Source: CAITSH01 sp945892985
GTDB taxonomy: Bacteria > Pseudomonadota > Gammaproteobacteria > Burkholderiales > SG8-39
Direction: 5' to 3'
Assembly: GCA_945892985.1 (NCBI GenBank)
Contig: CAMDDU010000013.1
Coordinates: 1-64,000, forward strand
Length of the DNA stretch: 64,000 bases
In this document: piece by piece, positions 22,413 through 30,233 of the stretch
How the letters are laid out: every line of letters starts with the position of its first letter
Numbering within the stretch: position 1 is the first letter of the stretch
Made by a program: the position numbers and the translations under genes
The notes under the pieces: model-generated
Databases searched by the model: none
What the model was told of the DNA's origin: nothing
Seen by the model: only the letters and a program-made list of their open reading frames with translations

Positions 22413-22826
22413 CTATCCGGGCTTTTTGTCGAATTTAAGGGAGGCCGAGTTGATGCAGTAGCGCAACCCGGTCGGTTTGGGGCCGTCTTCGAAAATATGG
22501 CCCAGATGCGCCTCACAGGCGGCGCAGTGCACCTCGGTGCGGGTCATGCCATGGCTGCGGTCAACGGTGGTTTCGACCTTGTCCGCATCGGCAGGCTGCC
22601 AGTAGCTCGGCCAGCCGCTGCCCGAGTCGTACTTGTGCTCGGAACTGAACAGTTCGTTGCCGCAGCAGACGCAGTGGTACACGCCGGAATCTTTGTTGTC
22701 CCAGAGCGCGCCGCTGAACGCGCGCTCGGTGCCGTGTTTGCGCGCCACCTCGTACTGCTCGGGGGTGAGTTCTTTTTGCCACTCGGCATCGGGTTTGACG
22801 ACTTTGAGGGTGGTTTTGGTGTTCAT
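22413..22826 (-). CDS. msrB: Peptide-methionine (R)-S-oxide reductase
   Basis: 137 residues, all motifs present: zinc-binding pairs Cys52/Cys55 (HCVCCGNELF) and Cys101/Cys104 (HCAACEAHLGHIF), the SGSGWPSYW loop, and the catalytic Cys124 in LRYCINSASLKF. It reduces methionine-R-sulfoxide in proteins using thioredoxin. No signal peptide, so cytoplasmic. It lies 66 bp upstream of yciB on the same strand but is probably transcribed separately. Confidence 0.97.
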   Translation of the reverse strand: MNTKTTLKVVKPDAEWQKELTPEQYEVARKHGTERAFSGALWDNKDSGVYHCVCCGNELFSSEHKYDSGSGWPSYWQPADADKVETTVDRSHGMTRTEVHCAACEAHLGHIFEDGPKPTGLRYCINSASLKFDKKPG

Positions 22827-23059
22827 TCGCTGCTCCTGTGGCGGGCTTGTCTGTGAGTGGGGCGGATCTGGCCCGGAATCTTTCCGGATTTTGCCCCATT
22901 TTGCGATATCGACCCGGATTGGTGCGGTAAATTGCGCCGTGCCGCCGCCCTCGGGTCGGCACCCTTGGTGGTGAAGCTGTCCTTGTTAGCGGCGAGCTGT
23001 AACATTTCACAACGTCGGCATTGAGCCTGGCAAGGATATCGCCGGGCATGGCCCCGGGC

Positions 23060-23779
23060 TTACGATTGCTTGCGGTATTGGGCGATGCGTGCTTTGAGAC
23101 CGGGGTGCGACGCGGAGGCGACCAGATCAGCCAAGTCTGCTGCGCGCGTGTCAGCGACGGTTGCGGCATGCAACCGTGCCGTGGCGTCGGGTTCGAGCGT
23201 GATCGCCCGCGCCAGTTCCTTGGCCACCACCGCGTCCCAGTACCCCTGTTCGGCCACGTGCGTGACAAAGCCGATCTCGCGCGCCGCCATGGCGTCGAAG
23301 CTGCGGCTTTCGGCAAGAATCGCCCGCGCCTTTTCGGCGCCGATGCGTTGTGCGAGGCGCCGCGTGCCCAACTGCAGCCCGAAGCGCAGGCCGGGCATAC
23401 GGAAGCTCGCATCGGGCGCTGCGACGCGCACCGAGGCCGCGACAAAAAGGTCGGCGCCGGCGCCAAAATTCTTGCCGTAGGCAATGGCCAGCGTCGCAAA
23501 GGGTGCGTGGTACAGCGCCTGCAGCAGCTGCTCAATGCGCACGAAACGCAGTACGAGGTCCCCTTCGCTCTGCTCGTCGTAGCCGCCGAAATCAAAGCCG
23601 GCGCTGAAGTTGCGGCCTTCGCCCTGGAGCACCAGCAGGCGCGTGCCATCGCTATGCGCCGCGGTAACGGCGCCAAGCAGCGCGTCGACCAGTTCGGCGT
23701 TGAGCGCATTGGCCTTGTCGGGCCGGTTTAGGGTGAGTCGTGTGAGGGTGCCGCTTTGCGTCACGATCAGGCTGCTCAT
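23060..23779 (-). CDS. Crotonase-fold (enoyl-CoA hydratase/isomerase family) protein lacking both catalytic Glu
   Basis: 239 residues of the crotonase fold: LTRLTLNRPDKANALNAELVDALL, oxyanion-hole region FSAGFDFGG, and a second oxyanion segment KNFGAGADLFVAASVRVAAPDASFRMPGLRFGLQLG. In enoyl-CoA hydratase the catalytic glutamates lie in GGGCE and in QPE; here these positions read GAGAD and MPG, so a classical hydratase reaction is unlikely. The gene overlaps the upstream thiol dioxygenase by ATGA (23776-23779), so the two products are probably made together. It may hydrolyse or rearrange a CoA thioester; the substrate is unknown. Confidence 0.82.
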   Translation of the reverse strand: MSSLIVTQSGTLTRLTLNRPDKANALNAELVDALLGAVTAAHSDGTRLLVLQGEGRNFSAGFDFGGYDEQSEGDLVLRFVRIEQLLQALYHAPFATLAIAYGKNFGAGADLFVAASVRVAAPDASFRMPGLRFGLQLGTRRLAQRIGAEKARAILAESRSFDAMAAREIGFVTHVAEQGYWDAVVAKELARAITLEPDATARLHAATVADTRAADLADLVASASHPGLKARIAQYRKQS

Positions 23780-24396
23780 CGGGCAAGTTCCGCAGCGGCC
23801 CTTATCTCGGCTGAACGATCCCAGAAATTGGGCAGAACGCTGTTGTGATAGCCCGACACAAAAGGCTTTGACGCGCCGGTCGCCGCATCGAACACATGCC
23901 GGCTGACCGCGCCGATATTGGCGCCGTAGACGTGGATGCTCAGCGACACTTCGTCGGCGAGGGCGTTGGACACGGTATGGATGTCGCCCACCGTGGGTGA
24001 CACGCGATCGACGCTACCGGGGCCGACGCGGTGCTCGTTTTGCGCCTGCATGGCTCTTCCCGGCTGCGGCAGGGGATATTCGCGGCACAGTTCGGCGCCG
24101 CGCATCACACCCACCAGACCCCATACAGTGTGGTCGTGCACCGGCGTGCCCGCTCCTGGCGCCCAGACAAAGCTGGCCACCGAAAAGCGCTCGCGCGGGT
24201 CGCAATAGAGCAGGTACTGGCGGTAGGTTCCGGGTTCGGGTTTGGCGAACGCGTCGGGCAGCCAGTCATCATGCAGAACCAGCTCGCGTAGCAGTCCGGC
24301 TCCTTCATTGAGAATGCGGGCCTCATCGGTGCCGGCTTCGCCAAGCAGTTGATCAAGCGCCACGACAAAGTCGCGAAATCGTGCAGGATTATTCAT
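23776..24396 (-). CDS. Cysteine dioxygenase family thiol dioxygenase (possibly 3-mercaptopropionate dioxygenase)
   Basis: 206 residues, cupin fold with the iron-binding set HDHTVWG (two His) and a third His in VGDIHTVSN. The segment YRQYLLYCDPRERFSVASFVWAPGAGTPVHDHTVWGLVGVMRGAE resembles the bacterial Arg-type enzymes; in characterised cases these oxidise 3-mercaptopropionate as well as, or instead of, cysteine to the sulfinate. It is translationally coupled to the crotonase-fold gene, which would suit a pathway in which a sulfinate is processed as a CoA ester. That link is inference. Confidence 0.85.
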   Translation of the reverse strand: MNNPARFRDFVVALDQLLGEAGTDEARILNEGAGLLRELVLHDDWLPDAFAKPEPGTYRQYLLYCDPRERFSVASFVWAPGAGTPVHDHTVWGLVGVMRGAELCREYPLPQPGRAMQAQNEHRVGPGSVDRVSPTVGDIHTVSNALADEVSLSIHVYGANIGAVSRHVFDAATGASKPFVSGYHNSVLPNFWDRSAEIRAAAELAR

Positions 24397-24402
24397 GGCT
24401 CC

Positions 24403-24426
24403 GATTTTATACCGAGTCGATTGACC
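24403..24426. repeat. Dispersed copy of the GATTTTAT...GTCGATTGACC motif
   Basis: GATTTTAT followed 6 nt later by GTCGATTGACC lies just upstream of the thiol dioxygenase start. Nearly the same series (GATTTTAT, 6 nt, GTCGATTGACC) occurs at 27892-27915 within the 16-bp repeat array after the second TctC gene. Function unknown. Confidence 0.55.
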
Positions 24427-24554
24427 GGGGGCGGCGCAGGTGGTCCGGCGTCTGTTCCGGCCGCGCCGCCGCCCGCCGCGTCAAGGCGGCGTTATTCCTT
24501 GTTTTCACCGTTGGATGTCGGTGCCAGAAGCAGATTTGGCCGGGCGTGCAAGGC

Positions 24555-25709
24555 TCAGGCTTTGCCCTTGCCGTGCGAGGTAGGGCGCTTGGCCAGTTCC
24601 CTGATGGCGTCGGCGCGCGGGGTGAATCCCAGACCCGCTGTTTCAGGCAGAGGCAGGTGGCCGTCGACCGGCTTGGCGAGGCCTTCGAAGATCTGTTCGC
24701 ACACCAGCACCGCAACATAGTGATATTCGACCAACCCGCCGTTGGCAAGCCCCGCGTGCAGGTGCATGTTGTGGTGGGGCCAGGCGCCGCCGTTGGCGAT
24801 TGGAATATTGAATGCCGACGCCATGCCGGCGATCTTGACGCACTGGCTGTAGCCGCCGCTGATGACCGCATTGGGCTGTAGCACATCGACCGCGTCGGCG
24901 AGCAGCATGTCGCGAAAGCGAAAGGCAAGGCCTTCGTTTTGTCCGGCGGCGATGCGCATGCCGGTGCTGCGGCGTAATTGGGCCATCTGCCGCACATCGT
25001 TTTGCGTGACCGGCTCTTCGAAAAATGTCACGTCGCAATCGGTGATGCTGCGCACCAGGGTTTGCGCGTGAAACAGATCGAGGCTGCAGTTGGCGTCGAT
25101 GTAAAGCTGCACATCCGGGCCGACCGCAGCGCGCACCGCACGCACGCGGCGTGCATCCTCGGCAATCACTTCGGCCAGCGGTCGTGCTTCCTCGCGGCGT
25201 TGCAAGGCATGGTGGCCGACGACCATTTTGAGGCGCCGGTGGCCCTGCGCGACCCAGTGTTTGGCGGCCTCGGCCAGTTGCTCGCGGTCGAATACGGCAA
25301 AACCGAAGGTGGTGTACACGGGCACCGTGTTGCGCGCGCCGCCCAGCAGCTTCCACACCGGCATTCCCAGCGCCTTGCCCTTGATGTCCCACAGTGCGAT
25401 GTCGAGCGCCGCGATGGCGTGGCTGGCGTAGCCGGTCTGTCCGCGCGGTGACAGCAGCCAGTAGAGCTTTTCCCACAGACGTTCCGTGGCGAGCGGATCC
25501 TCGCCGACAAGGGCCGGCCCGGCGATCTCGCGCACGATGGCGGCAATGACTTCCTCTTCGCTGATGGCGGTGAAGCCGTGACCGATGAGGCCGGTGTCGG
25601 TTTCTATTTCCACCAGGCAGACGGAAAGCGAGGTGGTCTTGTCCACGCCGGCAAGCTGCACGCGGGCGGGAATGTCGAGGGGGGTGGCGGAGACGCGGGT
25701 TATTTTCAT
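24555..25709 (-). CDS. Mandelate racemase/muconate lactonizing enzyme family protein (enolase superfamily)
   Basis: 384 residues from the ATG at 25709 (MKITRVSATPLDIPARV); the longer open frame to 25901 overlaps the promoter region of the divergent gene. The capping domain and barrel are intact: ALDIALWDIKGKALGMPVWKLLGG, metal ligands in YIDANCSLD, TFFEEPVTQND and AAGQNEG, then DVLQPNAVISGG and a His-rich end-of-barrel segment GAWPHHNMHLHAG. The usual KxK general-base pair reads LKMVVG, so the second Lys is missing while a His is available, pointing to a dehydratase-like or other reaction. Next to two TctC receptors, it probably handles an imported acid. Substrate unknown. Confidence 0.87.
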   Translation of the reverse strand: MKITRVSATPLDIPARVQLAGVDKTTSLSVCLVEIETDTGLIGHGFTAISEEEVIAAIVREIAGPALVGEDPLATERLWEKLYWLLSPRGQTGYASHAIAALDIALWDIKGKALGMPVWKLLGGARNTVPVYTTFGFAVFDREQLAEAAKHWVAQGHRRLKMVVGHHALQRREEARPLAEVIAEDARRVRAVRAAVGPDVQLYIDANCSLDLFHAQTLVRSITDCDVTFFEEPVTQNDVRQMAQLRRSTGMRIAAGQNEGLAFRFRDMLLADAVDVLQPNAVISGGYSQCVKIAGMASAFNIPIANGGAWPHHNMHLHAGLANGGLVEYHYVAVLVCEQIFEGLAKPVDGHLPLPETAGLGFTPRADAIRELAKRPTSHGKGKA

Positions 25710-25863
25710 GATGCCATTCCGGATGGGTAAGCGCGGTTCGTATGATAGCCTGCGGGACGGGTGTGACGGACCGTTTGCCGCATCTGCTGCGACAGCGCTT
25801 CGAAAGCGCGTTAGCATGATGCGTAAGAAAAAAACTTCGATGTGCTCATCCAGGGAGAAGACT

Positions 25864-26835
25864 ATGAAGTTCGCGTTTCGCGTCGCCATGCTGGCGGCCA
25901 TGGCTTTGCCGCTGTTGCCGGCCCAGGCGCAGGATGCCTATCCGTCCAAACCCATCACCATGATCGTGCCGTTTCCGCCAGGCGGTGTGGCCGAGCTGAC
26001 CGGGCGTCCGGCATCGATCATCATGGCCAAGTTGCTCAAGCAGCCGGTGGTCATCGTTAACCGGCCGGGCGCCGGCGGCGCCATCGGTGCCGCCGTGGTC
26101 GCAACCGGCAAGCCCGATGGCTACACGCTATTGATGGCGCTCGCCAGCGTGTCGACCAATCCGGAAGCCGATCGGGTTGCCGGGCGACCGGCGTCGTTCG
26201 AGTTATCGCAACTCGCGCCCATCGCACTGCTCTCGGCTGATCCGACCATATTGATGGTGCGCGCCGACAGCCCCTACAAGACGCTGAAGGATCTTGTTGA
26301 CGATGCGAAAAAGCGTCCGGATGCGATCAACTATTCGTCATCGGGAAATTACGGCACCTACCACGTTGCCACCGAGATGTTTGCCAATGCCGCTGGCATC
26401 AAGATGAAGCACATTCCTTACGCCGGCGGCGGTCCGGCGCTCAATGCGCTGCTCGGCGGCCAGGTTGATGCCGGCCTGCTCGGCCCGTCCGTCGCCATCT
26501 CGCAGATCAAGGCGGGCAAGTTGCGTGCGCTGGGTAACTGGGGCGGCAAGCGCATTGCTTCGCTGCCAGAGGTGCCGACGCTCAAGGAACTGGGCTATAA
26601 CGTCGAGTACAACATCTGGTCGGGCTTGTTCGCACCGGCCGGCACGCCAGAGGCGGTGATCAAGACCCTGCGCGAGACGGTGCGCCAGACCGTCGAGGAT
26701 GCTGACTTCAAGACGGCGATGGCGAGGATCGAGACCCCGATTGTTTACATGGATGCGCCGGAATTCAGGAAGTACTGGGAAGACGACGCCAGGCGTTTGA
26801 TCGAGGTGGTGCGTAAGATCGGAAAAATAGAATAA
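25864..26835 (+). CDS. Bug/TctC family tripartite tricarboxylate transporter receptor
   Basis: 323 residues from the ATG at 25864, which begins a Sec signal peptide (MKFAFRVAMLAAMALPLLPAQAQ). An upstream in-frame extension has no homologous character. Bug-fold hallmarks: YPSKPITMIVPFPPGGVAEL, VVIVNRPGAGGAIGAAVV, ANPDGY-type loop (GKPDGYTLLMA), and GGGPALNALLGGQVDAGL. It binds a carboxylate or aromatic acid in the periplasm. It is divergent from the enolase-superfamily gene (155 bp apart) and followed by a second receptor, but no TctAB permease is in the window. Confidence 0.92.
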   Translation: MKFAFRVAMLAAMALPLLPAQAQDAYPSKPITMIVPFPPGGVAELTGRPASIIMAKLLKQPVVIVNRPGAGGAIGAAVVATGKPDGYTLLMALASVSTNPEADRVAGRPASFELSQLAPIALLSADPTILMVRADSPYKTLKDLVDDAKKRPDAINYSSSGNYGTYHVATEMFANAAGIKMKHIPYAGGGPALNALLGGQVDAGLLGPSVAISQIKAGKLRALGNWGGKRIASLPEVPTLKELGYNVEYNIWSGLFAPAGTPEAVIKTLRETVRQTVEDADFKTAMARIETPIVYMDAPEFRKYWEDDARRLIEVVRKIGKIE

Positions 26836-26921
26836 TATTCCCCGGGCTTCGCCTATCGAGTGCGGGGCGAGTGCAGGGCGAAGAGATGGTGGACACAGAC
26901 GGTGGACGCAAGGAGGAAGGG

Positions 26922-27881
26922 ATGAAAAAAATCACCGCTGCTTTGGTGGCGTGCCTGGCAGTCACGGGCTTGGCGCAGGCGCAGGACTATCCCAACCGGG
27001 CGGTGCGGCTGATCGTGCCCTATGCAGCGGGTGGGGCACCGGATGTGTTTGCGCGTGTCATTGGCCAGCGTCTTTCCGATGCCCTGGGGCAGCAGTTCAT
27101 TGTCGAGAACCGTCCCGGCGCCGGAGGTATTGCCGCCAGCGAGGCGGTGGCCAAGGCGGCGCCCGATGGCTACACCCTGCTGGTTCCGGATGTGCCGCAG
27201 ACGGCGATCAATCCCTACATGTTTTCCAAGCTGCCCTATGATCCGGCAAAGGATTTCGCACCGGTCAGCCTGATCGCCACCATTCCGTTGTTTCTTGTGA
27301 CGCAACCTTCCGCGCAGGTCAACACGGTGGCCGAACTCATTGCCGCGGGCAAGGCCGCACCTGGCAAGATGAATTACGGTTCGGCCGGCATCGGCAGCCT
27401 GCACCATATCCTGATGGAGTCGTTCAAGGCATCGCTCGGACTGGATATTGTTCACGTGCCTTACAAGGGGTCGGGCCAGTCGACGCCGGCCTTTATCGGC
27501 GGCGATTTGTCCATGCTGGTCACGGCGATTGCCGCCATCGGTCCCCATGTCAAGGCGGGTAAAGCCAGGTTGATCGCCGTCACCTCATCCGCACGCTCGC
27601 CGCTGGCGCCGGATGTACCGGCTGTTTCAGAGACTATTCCCGGCTATGATTTTGTCTCGGAAATTGGCCTGGTGGCGCCCGCTGGAACACCGCAGCCGGT
27701 GATTGCCAAGCTGGCGGCCGAGGTGGCAAAGGCGGTCAGGCACCCGGATGTCGTGCAGCGTTTGACCGCGCTCGGTGCGGTGCCGGTTGGCAATACGCCT
27801 GAAGCCTATGGCGAAATGATGAAGCGCAATCTGGCGCGCTACGCCAAGGCGGTAAAGGATTCCGGGGCCAGGGCTGATTGA
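26922..27881 (+). CDS. Bug/TctC family tripartite tricarboxylate transporter receptor
   Basis: 319 residues from the ATG at 26922, preceded by AAGGAGGAAGG, the strongest ribosome site near here, and followed by a signal peptide (MKKITAALVACLAVTGLAQAQ). Mature part: DYPNRAVRLIVPYAAGGAPDVFAR, VENRPGAGGIAASEAVAKAAPDGYTLL, YKGSGQSTPAFIGGDL. It lies 86 bp after the previous receptor in the same direction; the two are different in sequence, so likely different ligands or an old tandem duplication. The stop codon falls inside a 16-bp repeat array. Confidence 0.92.
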   Translation: MKKITAALVACLAVTGLAQAQDYPNRAVRLIVPYAAGGAPDVFARVIGQRLSDALGQQFIVENRPGAGGIAASEAVAKAAPDGYTLLVPDVPQTAINPYMFSKLPYDPAKDFAPVSLIATIPLFLVTQPSAQVNTVAELIAAGKAAPGKMNYGSAGIGSLHHILMESFKASLGLDIVHVPYKGSGQSTPAFIGGDLSMLVTAIAAIGPHVKAGKARLIAVTSSARSPLAPDVPAVSETIPGYDFVSEIGLVAPAGTPQPVIAKLAAEVAKAVRHPDVVQRLTALGAVPVGNTPEAYGEMMKRNLARYAKAVKDSGARAD

Positions 27882-27946
27882 TGCCAGGGCTGATTTTATC
27901 CAGTGTCGATTGACCCCGGCGTCGATTGACCCCAGTGTCGATTGAG
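27867..27946. repeat. Five-copy degenerate 16-bp tandem repeat
   Basis: Five consecutive 16-mers start at 27867, 27883, 27899, 27915 and 27931. The first two begin GCCAGGGCTGATT; the last three are variants of CCCAGTGTCGATTGAC. The array spans the stop codon of the TctC gene (TGA at 27879-27881) and runs into the intergenic region. Confidence 0.8.
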
Positions 27947-28026
27947 CGCTCAATCTGGCGCCGCAAGGCCGCGGCATCTACAATAAACACGTGCGATTCT
28001 GATCGCAAATTTGATGAGACTACAAC

Positions 28027-28863
28027 ATGAAAGCCAGCAAGCAGCTCAACCGCCTGATCGATGTTGCCGCACCTTATTGGGCGGGCGAGGCCGAGGTGTT
28101 CAGCACCTATTGGAAGTGGGACAAGCGCACGCGCGAGACCGACCGCGCCTGGCTCGCCTTGCAATGTTTCAAGGAAGTCTGGGGCGCCAGCACCGACGGC
28201 AAGAAAAAAGGCCTGTTTCTCGGGCCGCTCGAACAGCTTACTGAAATGTTTCCGAAAATCGACACTGGTGTCGACCGTCACGAGGTGCTCGATATCGCCG
28301 AGGGCCTGTGGGCCGAGTTTGCCCACTATTGCGCCTTTGCCGACGCTTACGACGCCCTCGGCCTGCCCGGCGAGGAAAAAATAAACCCGGCCGCGCTCTA
28401 CAGCTGGCGTGAAGATAACCGTATGCCCGGCCGCGCCGAGGACGATGCACTGACCAAAATGCGCAACGAGCACGGTGAGCGCTACGGCACGCTGGGCCGT
28501 CGTGCGCTGCGTTTCACCGAGGGCGGTTACTGCACGCTGTTCTCCGAGGGCATGAAACTGCGCGACTACCCCTCGGCGGGCCATGAAAAGGCCGACCGCG
28601 CCATCGCCGAGGCCTGCACGCGCGTCTACGACGACGAATTCGGCCACATGCTCAAGGGCGTGGTGGGACTGGACAGCGAGGGACTCAGCGATGCTGACTG
28701 GAAGCTGATGATGGAAATCTCAGTCGAGCAATTGAAGGGGCGCATCCTGATGCGCAACGCGCAGTTTGGCAAGCCCGTGGCCGCCGCGCGCTTGCATGAA
28801 TTGCTTGCCGGAAAGTGCAAGCCGCTGCCCTTCGACTACGCCCGGGCCAAGCTCGCGGCATGA
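28027..28863 (+). CDS. Conserved hypothetical protein with ferritin-like ExxH motifs
   Basis: 278 residues, mostly helical, no signal peptide or membrane helix. I do not recognise the family. Two ExxH motifs stand out: Glu97-His100 (AEFAHYCAF) and Glu204-His207 (DDEFGHMLKG). Additional acids in helices lie at Glu165 (TEGGYCTLF), Glu174 and Glu230/Glu234. Helices carrying E and ExxH in this spacing are the pattern of ferritin-like diiron carboxylate proteins, so a metal-dependent oxidase or a binding protein is possible. It is a single gene between the receptor pair and two 3'-end hairpins. Confidence 0.65.
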   Translation: MKASKQLNRLIDVAAPYWAGEAEVFSTYWKWDKRTRETDRAWLALQCFKEVWGASTDGKKKGLFLGPLEQLTEMFPKIDTGVDRHEVLDIAEGLWAEFAHYCAFADAYDALGLPGEEKINPAALYSWREDNRMPGRAEDDALTKMRNEHGERYGTLGRRALRFTEGGYCTLFSEGMKLRDYPSAGHEKADRAIAEACTRVYDDEFGHMLKGVVGLDSEGLSDADWKLMMEISVEQLKGRILMRNAQFGKPVAAARLHELLAGKCKPLPFDYARAKLAA

Positions 28864-28871
28864 GGCTTGAC

Positions 28872-28906
28872 GGCTGGAAAGCCCCGCCTGGCGGGGATTT
28901 CCAGCC
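28872..28906. repeat. Long palindromic hairpin element (GGCTGGAAA core)
   Basis: GGCTGGAAA (28872-28880) pairs with TTTCCAGCC (28898-28906), and CCCCGC inside pairs with GCGGGG, leaving a 3-nt loop and one unpaired base on each side. Nearly the same sequence occurs at 62804-62838 and a diverged one at 11075-11105. It sits 8 bp after a stop codon and ahead of a classical terminator. Confidence 0.75.
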
Positions 28907-28920
28907 TGTTATGAAATAAA

Positions 28921-28953
28921 AAAGCCCGCCCCGGAAATCCGGCGCGGGCTTTT
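28921..28953. terminator. Bidirectional rho-independent terminator
   Basis: AGCCCGC-C-CCGG, loop AAAT, CCGG-C-GCGGGCT: a 12-bp stem with a single C/C mismatch, flanked by AAAAAA on one side and TTTT on the other. It can end transcription of both the plus-strand hypothetical gene and the minus-strand usp gene that stops at 28992. Confidence 0.92.
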
Positions 28954-28991
28954 CACTTTGTGGTCGCAGGCCGGCTGTGACCGGCTTGCGA

Positions 28992-29423
28992 TCAGCGCAT
29001 AAGGATCAGCGGTGTGGTGGCGAGATGGGCGACCTTGGTGGCTGTCGAGCCCATTAGCAGGTTGGCGGCGGCCGTCATGCCACGGGTGCCGATGCAGATG
29101 AGATCACATTTGCTCTTGCTTGCTTCGGCGACGATGGTTTCAGCAATCGCCCCGACCTTGATCAGCGGTTGGGTCGCATAGCCGGCTTTTTCAAGCAGCT
29201 TGATGCTGGCGGAAAGGGCTTCACGACCTTCCTCCTGGTAGTAATTTTGCAATGCCGATTTGCCGATTACCGCGCCCATGCCCCCCACTTGCGGCACTGG
29301 CAGGTGTACAAAAAGCGGAATGATCTCCGGCGGGTTTTTCCATTCTGCTGCCATCGCAATCAATTTGCGCGTGGCGTTGAGGGCGTGTTTCGATCCGTCG
29401 ATGGAAAGCAGTATGCGGGTCAT
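28992..29423 (-). CDS. Universal stress protein (UspA family)
   Basis: 143 residues, single Usp domain. It begins MTRILLSIDGSKHALNATRKLIAMA and ends with the ATP-binding loop GTRGMTAAANLLMGSTATKVAHLATTPLILMR (G-2x-G-9x-G-S pattern). A perfect Fnr consensus box lies about 65 bp upstream of the ATG, so it is probably induced under low oxygen with the respiratory genes that follow. Single-gene unit ending at a bidirectional terminator. Confidence 0.93.
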   Translation of the reverse strand: MTRILLSIDGSKHALNATRKLIAMAAEWKNPPEIIPLFVHLPVPQVGGMGAVIGKSALQNYYQEEGREALSASIKLLEKAGYATQPLIKVGAIAETIVAEASKSKCDLICIGTRGMTAAANLLMGSTATKVAHLATTPLILMR

Positions 29424-29481
29424 GGTTTTACCTTGGCAGTTTGCAATGTTTTTGATTGTACGCTGAGGTTTCTTGCGCCTG

Positions 29482-29495
29482 TTGATTTACATCAA
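29482..29495 (-). promoter_or_regulatory. Fnr box upstream of uspA
   Basis: TTGATTTACATCAA is an exact match to the Fnr consensus TTGAT-N4-ATCAA. Its centre is 65 bp upstream of the usp start codon, which would fit a class II activated promoter. The TauE/SafE gene upstream ends at 29520, so the box serves usp. Confidence 0.88.
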
Positions 29496-29519
29496 AAATC
29501 GTGTTTCAGCCTTGTATTT

Positions 29520-30233
29520 TCAGCCGGTCTTGAAGCCGAGGCAGAGCAGACCCTCGCGCAGGTGATCGGCCAGGCCGGGAATGCGCGCCAGACCGACAAT
29601 GCCGAACCCGGCGATCAGCATGCCCGCGGCGATGCGCGTGGAGCGGCGGCGCAGTCGCCCACCAAAACGCGTCAGCAGCCAGGAGGCGGCAAGGAGGTTG
29701 GGTAGTGTGCCGAGGCCAAACGTGAGCATGATGGCCGCCCCGCGTAGCGCGCTGCCGCTGACCAGCGCCAGTGCCAGCATGCTGTACACAAGGCCGCACG
29801 GGGTCCCGCCCCAGGCCAGACCGGCGGCGAAGCGACCGCCGGCGGAGTCGCCAGAGGGCAGTCTGGCTGTGAGCGGTCTTGCAGCGCGCCATAATTTCGC
29901 CCCCGTGCTCTCGAGGGCAAGCATGGTGCTGCCGACGCCGGCAAGGTGCAGTCCGAGCAGGATCATCAGGCCGTTGGCGACGACAAACAGCATCAATTGC
30001 GCAGGGATCAAGCTACCCGCGGCGATGCCCGCGCCGCCAATGCCCCCGGCCAGCGCGCCGGCTGCGGTGTAGCTGGTGAGGCGGCCCCCGTTGAACAGCA
30101 ACTGGGCCTTGGCCGAGGGCGTTCTTTCAATACGGCGCAAAGTCATCGCACCCACTACGCCGCCGCACATGCCCAGGCAATGCACGCCCCCGAGGACGCC
30201 CACGGTGAGCGCGGTGAGCAGCATTGCGTCCAT
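29520..30233 (-). CDS. TauE/SafE-like membrane protein of the cbb3/HemN neighbourhood
   Basis: 237 residues with about six hydrophobic helices. The first is followed by the conserved LGGVHCLGMCGGVVGAMTLRR, then NGGRLTSYTAAGALAGGIG, and AAGLAWGGTPCGLVYSML. The GMCGG and GTPCGLVY pairs are typical of the short TauE/SafE (COG2836) group that regularly accompanies cbb3 oxidase assembly genes and is thought to move copper or reductant across the inner membrane; that function is not proven. It shares base 30233 with hemN (overlapping stop/start) and so is cotranscribed with it. Confidence 0.87.
   Translation of the reverse strand: MDAMLLTALTVGVLGGVHCLGMCGGVVGAMTLRRIERTPSAKAQLLFNGGRLTSYTAAGALAGGIGGAGIAAGSLIPAQLMLFVVANGLMILLGLHLAGVGSTMLALESTGAKLWRAARPLTARLPSGDSAGGRFAAGLAWGGTPCGLVYSMLALALVSGSALRGAAIMLTFGLGTLPNLLAASWLLTRFGGRLRRRSTRIAAGMLIAGFGIVGLARIPGLADHLREGLLCLGFKTG

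Noticed and set aside
22827..23059. Possible small gene between msrB and the crotonase gene
   Set aside because: Open frames are short and basic without conserved pattern; the region most likely holds only the msrB promoter and the 3' end of the crotonase unit.
25707..25863. Riboswitch in the gap between the enolase-superfamily gene and the TctC gene
   Set aside because: No conserved stem set recognised; a simple divergent promoter region explains the gap.
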